From JAFMJV01 sp963800275 (GTDB taxonomy: Bacteria > Chloroflexota > Limnocylindria > Limnocylindrales > CSP1-4): a DNA stretch of 64,000 bases. Positions within the stretch are counted from its first letter, which is position 1. Every line of letters starts with the position of its first letter. Both the position numbers and the translations under genes were made by a program. The notes under the pieces were generated by a model. That model saw only the letters and a program-made list of their open reading frames with translations, was not told the origin of the DNA and made no database searches. The DNA is taken from assembly GCA_963800275.1 (NCBI GenBank), contig CAWDAI010000008.1, positions 1 through 64,000 on the forward strand, given 5' to 3'. Positions 8,327 to 16,407 of the stretch are shown here, piece after piece.

Positions 8327-8446
8327 ATGGTCGACGTGCTGGCCGGCCCGACCACCTATGTCCACCCGTCCGGCGACATCCTCTGGCTGGTGCTTGACCC
8401 CGAGGAGGCGGCGGCGGAGGCATTCACGCACGTCAGCGGCACCTGA
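8327..8446 (+). pseudogene. Orphan C-terminal fragment of a secreted-protein domain
   Basis: A 39-codon frame (ATG 8327, TGA 8444-8446; preceded by an in-frame TAG at 8312-8314) encodes a peptide with the core YVHPSGDILWLVLD and a helical end. The same pattern, a short strand, then Y/F-x-x-x-D-(V/I)-(V/L)-W-(F/I/L)-V and a final helix, closes the proteins at 20398-21078 (YVYDEGDTVWIV) and 61344-62453 (IFSSDEVVWFVV). I therefore read it as the left-over tail of a third copy whose upstream part was lost next to terC. It could alternatively be a tiny independent gene, but no Shine-Dalgarno is visible. Confidence 0.4.
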
Positions 8447-8510
8447 TCCGGCGCCTCGTCCGCGGTCCCTGGACGGCGTGCGGACGCGCCGTAGGGCGCT
8501 GGTGTTTGGC

Positions 8511-8516
8511 TACGAT
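8511..8516 (+). promoter_or_regulatory. -10-like TACGAT before the class-V enzyme
   Basis: TACGAT ends nine bases before ATG 8526, and no Shine-Dalgarno lies between them. This fits a leaderless or near-leaderless transcript. Confidence 0.45.
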
Positions 8517-8525
8517 GTACCGGCC

Positions 8526-10304
8526 ATGACCGATCTCCTGCTGCCTGCCCCCGCCCGAGACGCCGATCCCGACGAGCTGCTGGCGCTCATCCGCGCCAAC
8601 GTCATCGGCGACGACGAGGCCTTCGACGGCCCCTTCGGCGTCCGACGCCTGACCTACGCCGACTACACCGCTTCCGGGCGTAGCCTGGCCTTCCTCGAGG
8701 ACTACATCCGAGAGCAGGTCATGCCCCTGTATGCCAATACCCACACGGAGTCCAGTGGCACCGGTCGGCAGACGACACGCTTCCGCGAGGACGCGCGCGA
8801 GATCATCCGGCAGGCCTGCGGGGCCGATCCCGACGAGTATGCGGTGATCTTTTGCGGCTCGGGCTCGACCGCCGCGGTGGACAAGCTCATCGGGGTCCTC
8901 AACCTGCGCATCCCGGCCGACCTTGACGCGCGCTACGACCTGGCCAGCCACATCCCGCCCGACGAGCGGCCGGTCGTCTTCATCGGGCCCTACGAGCACC
9001 ACTCCAACGAGTTGCCCTGGCGCGAATCGATCGCCGACCTCGTCACCATCCACGAGGACCCCGACGGCCGTATCGACCTGGCCCACCTGGAGACGGAGCT
9101 GCTGGCTCACGCCGACCGACCACTGCTCATCGGTTCCTTCTCCGCCGCCAGCAACGTCACTGGCATCAAGTCGAATACGCGTGGCATCTCCGTCCTGCTG
9201 CACCGTTACGGCGCCCTCGCCCTCTGGGACTACGGCGCGGCCGCGCCCTACGTGCCGCTGGGCGTGGCTCCTCGCCGACCGACCGAGGATGGCGATGCGA
9301 CCGAGGCGGATCTCGACTACAAGGACGCGCTCTTCATCTCGCCCCACAAGTTCATCGGTGGGCCGGGGACGCCCGGCATCCTCGTGGTGCGTCGGGCGCT
9401 GCTGACCAACTCGGTGCCCGTCGTGCCCGGCGGCGGCACGGTCGCCTACGTCAACGCAGACGAGCACGTCTACCTGGACGATCGTGAGCGGCGCGAGGAG
9501 GGCGGCACTCCGGCCATCATCGAATCCATCCGGGCCGGGCTCGTGTTCGGTCTCAAGGACGCAGTGGGGGCGGAGACCATCCGCGGGCGGGAGGACGACT
9601 TCATCGAGCGCGCCCTCGAACGCTGGGACCGGACCCTGGGTCTGCGGGTGCTCGGCAGCCGCGAGTGCCCACGCCTGTCGATCGTCAGCTTCGTCATCCG
9701 CCATGGCCAGCGCTACCTCCACCACAACTACGTGGTGGCCGTGCTCAATGACCTGTTCGGCATCCAGTCGCGTGGTGGCTGCTCCTGTGCCGGCCCCTAC
9801 GGCCACCGCCTGCTGGGCATCGGCATCGAGACGAGCCACGAGTTCCAGCGCGAGATCACGCGCGGCTGCGAAGGCATCAAGCCCGGCTGGATCCGGGTCA
9901 ACTTCAACTACTTCATCGACGAGACGGTCTTCGACTTCATCGTCGAGGCGGTGGACCTGGTGGCGCGCGACGGCTGGCGACTGCTGCCGCAGTACCGCCT
10001 CGATCCGGGCACCGGCCTGTGGCAGCACGTCGGTCGTCAGGCCGAGGCCCCCTTGTCGCTGCGAGACATCACCTACACAGCGTCGGGCATGGCCTACCCG
10101 CAGCATCGACGCCAGGCGCCCGAGACCGCCTTGGCGGCCTATCTCGAGGAGGCTCGCGCACTGCTGGCCGAGCCCCCGGCGCCGACGGAGCCGCCGCAGG
10201 GCATCGCCGACCTCGACGTCGGCGGTGACTTCGAGGGCCTGCGCTGGTTCATGTTGCCCGCTGAGGCGGCTGACGAGTTGAGGACTCGGTCCACCGGCCG
10301 CTAG
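8526..10304 (+). CDS. Class-V aminotransferase-fold PLP enzyme (cysteine-desulfurase-like)
   Basis: This 592-residue protein is a fold-type I PLP enzyme of the class-V group. After an acidic N-terminus, the YADYTASGRSLAFLE block and ANTHTESSGTGRQT mark the substrate entrance. FCGSGSTAAVDKLIG binds the cofactor phosphate, and LFISPHKFIGGPGTPG carries the Schiff-base lysine (about residue 278). A cysteine-bearing loop RGGCSCAGPYGHRLLG (near 420) resembles the active-site loop of desulfurases. The last 100 residues are family-specific. It is longer than SufS/CsdA (about 400). Sulfur mobilisation is possible but unproven; the gene is monocistronic, with a -10-like box just upstream, and no Suf or Isc partner is near. 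Confidence 0.8.
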   Translation: MTDLLLPAPARDADPDELLALIRANVIGDDEAFDGPFGVRRLTYADYTASGRSLAFLEDYIREQVMPLYANTHTESSGTGRQTTRFREDAREIIRQACGADPDEYAVIFCGSGSTAAVDKLIGVLNLRIPADLDARYDLASHIPPDERPVVFIGPYEHHSNELPWRESIADLVTIHEDPDGRIDLAHLETELLAHADRPLLIGSFSAASNVTGIKSNTRGISVLLHRYGALALWDYGAAAPYVPLGVAPRRPTEDGDATEADLDYKDALFISPHKFIGGPGTPGILVVRRALLTNSVPVVPGGGTVAYVNADEHVYLDDRERREEGGTPAIIESIRAGLVFGLKDAVGAETIRGREDDFIERALERWDRTLGLRVLGSRECPRLSIVSFVIRHGQRYLHHNYVVAVLNDLFGIQSRGGCSCAGPYGHRLLGIGIETSHEFQREITRGCEGIKPGWIRVNFNYFIDETVFDFIVEAVDLVARDGWRLLPQYRLDPGTGLWQHVGRQAEAPLSLRDITYTASGMAYPQHRRQAPETALAAYLEEARALLAEPPAPTEPPQGIADLDVGGDFEGLRWFMLPAEAADELRTRSTGR

Positions 10305-10345
10305 GGCGCCGACGCCCGCTCCGGTCCGGCCGCTGCTACCGGGCT

Positions 10346-10386
10346 GGTCGTGTCAGGCCGGTCGTGTCAGGCCGGTCGTGCCGGCT
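10346..10386. repeat. Three 14-bp direct repeats at the ldhA 3' end
   Basis: GGTCGTGTCAGGCC occurs exactly at 10346-10359 and 10360-10373 and, degenerate, at 10374-10386. The array straddles the ldhA stop codon (10367-10369). I see no function in it. Confidence 0.6.
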
Positions 10387-11383
10387 GGTCAGCGGACACC
10401 TCGTGCAGGGGCACGCCGTCGCGTTCGAAGGCGGTGAGGTTGGCGATGGTGGTACTGGCGATGCCGGAGAGCGCTTCGGCCGTGAAGAAGGCCTGGTGCG
10501 CGGTGATGAGCACGTTGGGGAAGGTGAGCAGGCGGGCGAACGTGTCGTCCTGGATGATCGACGCGCTCTGGTCCTCGTAGAAGCCGACCTTCTCCTCCTC
10601 TTCGTACACGTCGAGCCCGAGATAGCCGACCCGGCCGTCCTTGAGAGCCTCGATGACCGCATCGGTGTCGATCAGCGCTCCGCGGCTGGTGTTGACGATG
10701 ACGACGCCGCGCTTGATCCCGGCCAGGGAATCGGCGTTGACGAGGTGTTTGGTCTGCGGTGTGAGCGGGGCATGCAGGGCGATGATGTCGGACTCCGCGA
10801 ACAGCTCGGGCAGGTCCACGTACCGTGCGCCCAGCGCGACCATCTCCTCGTTGGGATAGGGATCGAACGCCAGCAGCCGACAGCCGAAGCCCTTCATGGC
10901 CCCGGCGAAGACGGTGCCGATGCGGCCGGTGCCGACGATCCCGACGCACTTGCCGTTGAGGTCGAAGCCGAGCAGGCCGTCGAGCGCGAAGTTGCCGTCA
11001 CGGACGCGGTTGTAGGCGCGATAGGTCCGACGCACCAGGCTCAGGACCAGCGCCACCGCGTGCTCGGCCACCGCATTGGGTGAATAGGCCGGCACCCGAC
11101 ATACGCGGATCCCGGCGTCACGAGCGGCCTCGAGGTCGACGTTGTTGAAGCCCGCGGCCCGCAGCGCTACCAAGCGCGTACCTCCGTCCGCCAACGCGCG
11201 CAGGACCCGCTCGTCGACCTCGTCGTGGACGAAGACGCAGACGGCATCATGACCGCTGGCCAGCGGCACCTGCTCCCAGTTGAGCCGGGCCTCGAAGAAG
11301 TCCAGTCGATGGTCGGTGCCTGCAGCCGCCGCGGCAAGGTAGCGCACGTCATAGGGCTTGGAGGAGAAGACGGCCACACGCAT
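10367..11383 (-). CDS. ldhA: NAD-dependent D-lactate dehydrogenase
   Basis: This 338-residue D-2-hydroxyacid dehydrogenase reduces pyruvate to D-lactate with NADH. The whole chain tracks E. coli LdhA: MRVAVFSSKPYD at the start, ALRAAGFNNVDL (substrate domain), RVPAYSPNAVAEHA, the NAD-binding GIVGTGRIGTVFA (near residue 150), LLAFDPYPNEE, the catalytic Arg in NTSRGALIDT, and the catalytic His in ITAHQAFFTAEAL. It has its own -10-like TACGCT seven bases before the ATG and no Shine-Dalgarno. It probably supports fermentation under oxygen limitation. The gene is not in an operon. Confidence 0.92.
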   Translation of the reverse strand: MRVAVFSSKPYDVRYLAAAAAGTDHRLDFFEARLNWEQVPLASGHDAVCVFVHDEVDERVLRALADGGTRLVALRAAGFNNVDLEAARDAGIRVCRVPAYSPNAVAEHAVALVLSLVRRTYRAYNRVRDGNFALDGLLGFDLNGKCVGIVGTGRIGTVFAGAMKGFGCRLLAFDPYPNEEMVALGARYVDLPELFAESDIIALHAPLTPQTKHLVNADSLAGIKRGVVIVNTSRGALIDTDAVIEALKDGRVGYLGLDVYEEEEKVGFYEDQSASIIQDDTFARLLTFPNVLITAHQAFFTAEALSGIASTTIANLTAFERDGVPLHEVSADQPARPA

Positions 11384-11390
11384 GGGCCCA

Positions 11391-11396
11391 AGCGTA
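11391..11396 (-). promoter_or_regulatory. -10-like TACGCT directly before ldhA
   Basis: On the minus strand TACGCT ends seven bases before ATG 11383. The expected start of transcription coincides with the start codon, so the mRNA is probably leaderless. Confidence 0.5.
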
Positions 11397-11449
11397 GACC
11401 TGCCGGCAAGGTAGTGGCGTCGCTGGTTGTCCCGGCCGCGCGGTCCCGC

Positions 11450-11455
11450 TATCCT
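11450..11455 (+). promoter_or_regulatory. -10-like TATCCT directly before the VWA/PPC protein
   Basis: TATCCT ends eight bases before ATG 11464 with no Shine-Dalgarno between. The same hexamer recurs at 32090 and 61290. Confidence 0.5.
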
Positions 11456-11463
11456 GCGCGGGC

Positions 11464-14400
11464 ATGCGTCTCCCCGAAACCTCCCTCGGTCGACACATGG
11501 GCCTGTGCCTGGTGCTGGGCCTGCTGACCGCTCTGCTTCCGGCCGCGGTGACTGCCCAGGAGCCCGAGCCGGTCGCGGTCAGCGATGTCTTCGAGATCTC
11601 GGGGGATGCCGGTGGCGTCGAGCCCCGCTTCAGCTGGACCATCACCGAGTCCGCGCCACGCTGGCTGGTCGAGGCGACCGGGCCGCCCGGATGGCACATC
11701 GCGTTGCACCTGCTCGATGCCGATGGCCAGGAGATCGAGCGTTCAGCCGAGTTCGACCACATCGCCATCCGGGATGCGGCGCTGACTCCCGGCCAGTACA
11801 CCATCTGGGTCAACCGAACCAACGAGGAGACGTTCCCCTTCACGCTCAGTGCCCGGCCAGAGGACGAGGTCTTCGATCCCGAGCCCAACGACCAGCTGAC
11901 GCAGGCCGTCCCGCTGGCCTCGGGCGAGACGGTCAGCGGCCGCCTGGCCCGGGTCAGCCAGGACGAGGATCTCTACCAGCTGGCGGTGTCCGGTTCAGCC
12001 GCCGATCTGCGGGATGTGCGTCTCGAGTGGGATGGACTCGCTGCGCGCGAGCTCTGCGTCCTCGACGGGGACGGCAACCAGCTGCAATGCCGACAGGGTC
12101 CCGGGCCGCTGGCGCTGCCGAACCTCGAGCTGGCGGCGGGCACCTACTTCGTCGAAGTGCGCGGTGCCGTCGACCCGGAGCAACCGTACCGGCTGTCCGT
12201 TTCGGAGGCGCGTCCACGTACCTCGGACGAAGAGGCCGAGCCGAACGACGACTTCCGGCACGCCAGCACCTTCGACGAGGACGTGGGCGTGACCGCGCTC
12301 TCCGCGACCGGGGACCCGGACTTCCACCTCGCCGACATCGAAGGGCCGCCCCAGTTGTGGCGAGTGGAGGCCACGAGCGCCGGTGGGATCCGCGCGCTCG
12401 AGTGGGTGCAGGGTGGCGAGCCGGTAGCCGTGTCACGTCCCTACTGCGATGCCACCTCCGCCGCCATCGACGATCTGTACCTGGCGCCGGGCCATCAGCG
12501 CTTCCTGGTCAAGACGTGTGCGGCCGAGCCCGGCCAGTTCGATGCGTATCAGCTGACCATGACGCCGCTCGGCGAGCGCGACCCCGAGGCCGAGCGCGAG
12601 CCCAACAGCGATGCCGAACGCGCCGAGCCGTATGTCATCGGCCAGCGTCGCGTCGGCCGGCTGACCTCGGCCGACGACCGCGACGACCTGCGCTTCACGC
12701 TGGCCGCGCCCTCCTTGCTCCAGCTGAGACTGGACCAGCCCGACGGTGGAGCGGTCGGTGCGCGCATCTTCAGCGGCGGCCAGCAACTGGTCGACCTGCG
12801 ACCGGCCGATCCCGCGGAGCCGTTCGACGTGACGCTCTGGCTCGACCCTGGCGACTACCTCCTCGAGCTGCGGCCGCTCACGCCAGGCGAGGACGCCTGG
12901 GTGCTGACCACCGAGCGGCTCGACCCGTCGGTGGTGCCACCGGATGCCGAGCCCAACGACGAGCCCGGCACGGCTCGCCCAGCACCGGCGACGCTGACCT
13001 GGACCGGCACCCAGATGGACGCCGATCGGGACACCGACGCGGTCTGGCTGCCGCCACTCGACCTGCCCGGCCCGATCACCATCACCATCAGCGGTGAGCG
13101 ACCCGATGCCCGCCTCTTCGCGGGCGAGGACCGGGTGCGGGTGGAGCTGGAAGGCGGCGAGACGGAGGGCACCTTCACCGCTGCCGACCCGCCCGTCGGG
13201 GAGCCGTTCTATCTCGAGCTGTGGTCCGGTGGGGCCTATGAGGTCACCGTCGGGGCGCCCGGCTGGACGCCGACGACGGAGCCGGCACCGCTGGCTCTCC
13301 TTGGCGACGTGAGCCTGGAGCATGACGTGGTCGCGGCCTACTGGACCGAAGGTCAGCGTGTGTCCGGCCGGGTGGAGCTGACCAATAAGGGTGGCACCGA
13401 CGCACAGCTGGAGCTGACCCCGACCGCCAGCCACTACGCCTGGCGCCCAAGTCTGGCGACGACCATGGTGGACCTCGCGCCCGGCCAGAGCGTGGAGATC
13501 CCGCTGAGCCTGGAGATCGAGCCCGACGCCTGGGCCGGCGAGCCGGTGGAGGTGCGGGTGACCGCCGCTTCACCCGCTGGTGCGACCTTCTCGGTGAGCA
13601 CCACGGTGAGCGCAGAGCCTGATGCCCAGGCCATCGGCTCCCACCGCACCTGGACGGTGCCCGACGCGCTGCTGGGTGGGCTGAACGTGGCCGGTGCCGC
13701 GCTGGGCGGGGTCCCGGCCGGCACCTCACCCCGGCCCGAGCGCGAACCCGCGCTGTTCGATGACCTCACGCCGCCCAACGGGGGCTACTACTCCAATGAC
13801 CTGCCCATCGAGATCGTGGTGGACCTCGCCGGGGACGCGCCCGTCCCCCTCGCCGGCACGATCCTCAACCCCTTCGCCGTCCGACTCGAGCACAGCCGCA
13901 TGGTCCGTGACTTCGAGGTCCTGCTCTCGACGGACGGCGCCACCTGGGAGTCCGTGCTCCAGGCAGAGCTGTCGCCCTTGCCCGTCGACCAGTCGTTCGT
14001 CTTCGATACGCCGGTCCCCGCGACCCATGCCATGCTCCGTCTGCTCTCCTCATATGACCCAGGTGGCAACGGCGATACCGTGGCCCTGGGTGAGTGGAAG
14101 GTCATCGCTCGACCTGGCGCGGTCCCGGACGTCATGCCCACGGACATCGCCGATCCGGTCCGCAGCGGGCACCTCGTCCGTGAGCTGCCGCCAGCCAAGG
14201 CCTTCGATCGCAAGTACCGGGTGCTCGACGATGACCTCCATCGTGACACGCTGAGCGTGCCCCGCGAAGGGCCCGACGCGGGCAAGGTGGAGCTGGTGGT
14301 CGGCTTCCAGGAGGGGCGCGCGGCGCAGATCACCGGGCTCTCCTGGGCCGATCCCGAGGGCACCAAGCCCGAGGAACGGCTGGAGGCGGTGCGCGTGGAG

Positions 14401-16380
14401 ACCAGTCTCGACGGACCGCTCGGCCCGTGGACGCCGCTCGGCACCTGGGACCTCGAGCGCGCCAGCGACGGGTCCGTCGCCGACTTCGCGCTGTCCGAAC
14501 CGACCTGGGCACGATACGTCCGCCTCGTGACCGAGGTCGATCCCGGCGTGGTCCGGACGATCGAGTATCCCGGCCGCATCGATGTCTTCGAACGAGCGCC
14601 TGACGAGACCTACCGGTCGATCCTCGGTGAGTGGGGCTACACCTCCGACCAGGGACCCTATGAGTGGTCCAGCCCAGATGCGGCCGAGTCGGCCACGCCT
14701 GGAGCGGACGCTGGTGACACCATGGACGAGGCGACGCTCGTCGCCGCGGGTGAGGCCTACACCGACACCGCCACGGTGCTCGACGATGTCGACTGGTATC
14801 GCTTCGACACCCCCGCCGACGCCAACACCCTGACCATCGATGTGGCCGGCGTGCCCTCGGTCGGCGTCGGACTCGAGCTGTTCGATGCCGCTGGCGGCGA
14901 CGTCCCCACACAGTTGCGTGCCCTTCCCGGCGGGTCTCAGCGCTATGTGGCTGACATCACCGGCGGAGCCACCTACTTCGCGCTCGTCCGACAGCCACCC
15001 TTCAGCCTCGTCTTCACATTCGACACCAGCGGGTCGATGGGTCCCTATCTGGACTTCGTCTTCGAGGGCATGCGCGAGTTCGCGGCCGACGTGCGGCCCG
15101 GCCGGGAACTGGTCAAGATCCTGCCGTTCGAGGAGTCTCCGCTCCTTGCTACGTGGTCGGATCAGCCGGTCGCGCTGGAAGACGCGGTCAACGGCTACCA
15201 GCCCGTCAAGGAGTCGAGCGACATGCTCTCGGGCGTGCTCACCAGCTCCGAGATGCTGGCCGATCGCGAAGGCACGAGGGCGATCCTCGTGGTCGGCGAC
15301 GGTGAGACCGGGATCGGACTGGAGCCCGACCTGTGGACCCGTCTCGATGCAGTCCAGCCCACGATCTTCGGCGTCCACGTGGGTGCCGACAGCGCGCCCG
15401 AAGAGACGCGCAACATGATCCAAGCCTGGACGGACGTCAACGGCGGCTCGTACAGCTTCCCCGGTACGCACGCCGAGATGGACCGTGCCTTCGAGCGGAT
15501 GAGCGCGCGCCTGCGGCGGCCGTCGCAGTACAGCCTGACCCCGACGGCCGAGCTCATCGACCGTCGCCCCGGCCCGCTGACCGTCAGCGCGCCCGAAGGT
15601 GCCGCCCTCGACCTGGCCCCCAACACCGGCATCGAGATCGTCTTCGATACCAGCTCCTCGATGCGCAAGAAGCTGGGCCAGAAGACGCGCATCGCCATCG
15701 CCAAGTCGTCGCTGCGCGAGCTCTTCGGCAAGGCGCTGCCGCAGGGCACACCCGTGGCTATCCGCATCCTCGCACCCGGTGGCCGCGCCAACGCCTGTCG
15801 TTCCCGACTGGACGTGCCGCTCACGCCCCTCCAGCGCAAGTCCGCCCTGCGCTGGGTCAAGCAGGTGTCGGTCCCGCGCAAGGCGGGCACACCCATCGCC
15901 GAGGCCCTCGGGCAGGTGCCACGCGACCTTGGGGGTGTGGACAACCGCATCGTCGTGCTCATCACCGACGGCGAGGAGAGCTGTGGTGGCGATCCTGCAG
16001 CCGTGGCCGCAGGGCTCGAAGCCGACGGTTTCCCGGTCGTGCTCAATATCGTGGGCTTCGCGCTCGGCGACGCGGATATCAAGTCCGAGATGGCCGGCTG
16101 GGCCGAGGCGACTGGCGGACGCTATCTCGACGCCACCGATGCGCCCCAGCTGCGGCGCGCCATCAAGGCGGCCACCGGTGTGCCCTTCGATGTCTACGTC
16201 GGCGGTGTCGACGAGCCGGTCGCGAGCGGGACCGTGGGTGGCGAGCCCGTCGAGCTCGCGCCCGGCAGCTATCGGCTGGAGGTGCGCACCGATCCAGCGG
16301 TCACCATCGACGACGTCGAGGTCCTGCCGGCGGAGGGCGTGGATGTGGTCGTGCCGCTCGAGGACGTCCCCGGGTCCTAG
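11464..16380 (+). CDS. Giant secreted protein: PPC-like repeats plus two VWA domains
   Basis: This 1638-residue protein carries a signal peptide (hydrophobic residues about 15-30, AVTAQE cleavage region). Four PPC-like beta modules begin with E-P-N-(D/S) near residues 140, 258, 378 and 495, a regular 117-120 residue spacing; a fifth (GDTMDEATLV) starts near 1080. Between them are a CARDB-like stretch and discoidin-like modules. Two von Willebrand A domains follow, with MIDAS motifs DTSGS at Asp1187 and DTSSS at Asp1395; the second also has ITDGEES. The C-terminal 65 residues form a small beta domain. It is probably an extracellular adhesion or scaffold protein needing divalent metal. It converges on a transglutaminase-like secreted protein 27 bases away. 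No sortase motif or C-terminal anchor is visible. Confidence 0.85.
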   Translation: MRLPETSLGRHMGLCLVLGLLTALLPAAVTAQEPEPVAVSDVFEISGDAGGVEPRFSWTITESAPRWLVEATGPPGWHIALHLLDADGQEIERSAEFDHIAIRDAALTPGQYTIWVNRTNEETFPFTLSARPEDEVFDPEPNDQLTQAVPLASGETVSGRLARVSQDEDLYQLAVSGSAADLRDVRLEWDGLAARELCVLDGDGNQLQCRQGPGPLALPNLELAAGTYFVEVRGAVDPEQPYRLSVSEARPRTSDEEAEPNDDFRHASTFDEDVGVTALSATGDPDFHLADIEGPPQLWRVEATSAGGIRALEWVQGGEPVAVSRPYCDATSAAIDDLYLAPGHQRFLVKTCAAEPGQFDAYQLTMTPLGERDPEAEREPNSDAERAEPYVIGQRRVGRLTSADDRDDLRFTLAAPSLLQLRLDQPDGGAVGARIFSGGQQLVDLRPADPAEPFDVTLWLDPGDYLLELRPLTPGEDAWVLTTERLDPSVVPPDAEPNDEPGTARPAPATLTWTGTQMDADRDTDAVWLPPLDLPGPITITISGERPDARLFAGEDRVRVELEGGETEGTFTAADPPVGEPFYLELWSGGAYEVTVGAPGWTPTTEPAPLALLGDVSLEHDVVAAYWTEGQRVSGRVELTNKGGTDAQLELTPTASHYAWRPSLATTMVDLAPGQSVEIPLSLEIEPDAWAGEPVEVRVTAASPAGATFSVSTTVSAEPDAQAIGSHRTWTVPDALLGGLNVAGAALGGVPAGTSPRPEREPALFDDLTPPNGGYYSNDLPIEIVVDLAGDAPVPLAGTILNPFAVRLEHSRMVRDFEVLLSTDGATWESVLQAELSPLPVDQSFVFDTPVPATHAMLRLLSSYDPGGNGDTVALGEWKVIARPGAVPDVMPTDIADPVRSGHLVRELPPAKAFDRKYRVLDDDLHRDTLSVPREGPDAGKVELVVGFQEGRAAQITGLSWADPEGTKPEERLEAVRVETSLDGPLGPWTPLGTWDLERASDGSVADFALSEPTWARYVRLVTEVDPGVVRTIEYPGRIDVFERAPDETYRSILGEWGYTSDQGPYEWSSPDAAESATPGADAGDTMDEATLVAAGEAYTDTATVLDDVDWYRFDTPADANTLTIDVAGVPSVGVGLELFDAAGGDVPTQLRALPGGSQRYVADITGGATYFALVRQPPFSLVFTFDTSGSMGPYLDFVFEGMREFAADVRPGRELVKILPFEESPLLATWSDQPVALEDAVNGYQPVKESSDMLSGVLTSSEMLADREGTRAILVVGDGETGIGLEPDLWTRLDAVQPTIFGVHVGADSAPEETRNMIQAWTDVNGGSYSFPGTHAEMDRAFERMSARLRRPSQYSLTPTAELIDRRPGPLTVSAPEGAALDLAPNTGIEIVFDTSSSMRKKLGQKTRIAIAKSSLRELFGKALPQGTPVAIRILAPGGRANACRSRLDVPLTPLQRKSALRWVKQVSVPRKAGTPIAEALGQVPRDLGGVDNRIVVLITDGEESCGGDPAAVAAGLEADGFPVVLNIVGFALGDADIKSEMAGWAEATGGRYLDATDAPQLRRAIKAATGVPFDVYVGGVDEPVASGTVGGEPVELAPGSYRLEVRTDPAVTIDDVEVLPAEGVDVVVPLEDVPGS

Positions 16381-16407
16381 GAGGACGCTCGGCCTGGTCG
16401 CGACCGA

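Noticed and set aside
8433..10106. Minus-strand open frame of 557 codons opposite the PLP enzyme
   Set aside because: The plus strand has all class-V PLP motifs. The antisense frame is long only because GC-rich codons rarely form stops.
10346..10386. Short tandem repeats as a possible CRISPR or iteron array
   Set aside because: Only three 14-bp units without spacers, partly inside a coding region.
14050..15471. Minus-strand open frame of 473 codons inside the VWA/PPC gene
   Set aside because: No recognisable motif; the plus strand carries two MIDAS motifs in the same region.
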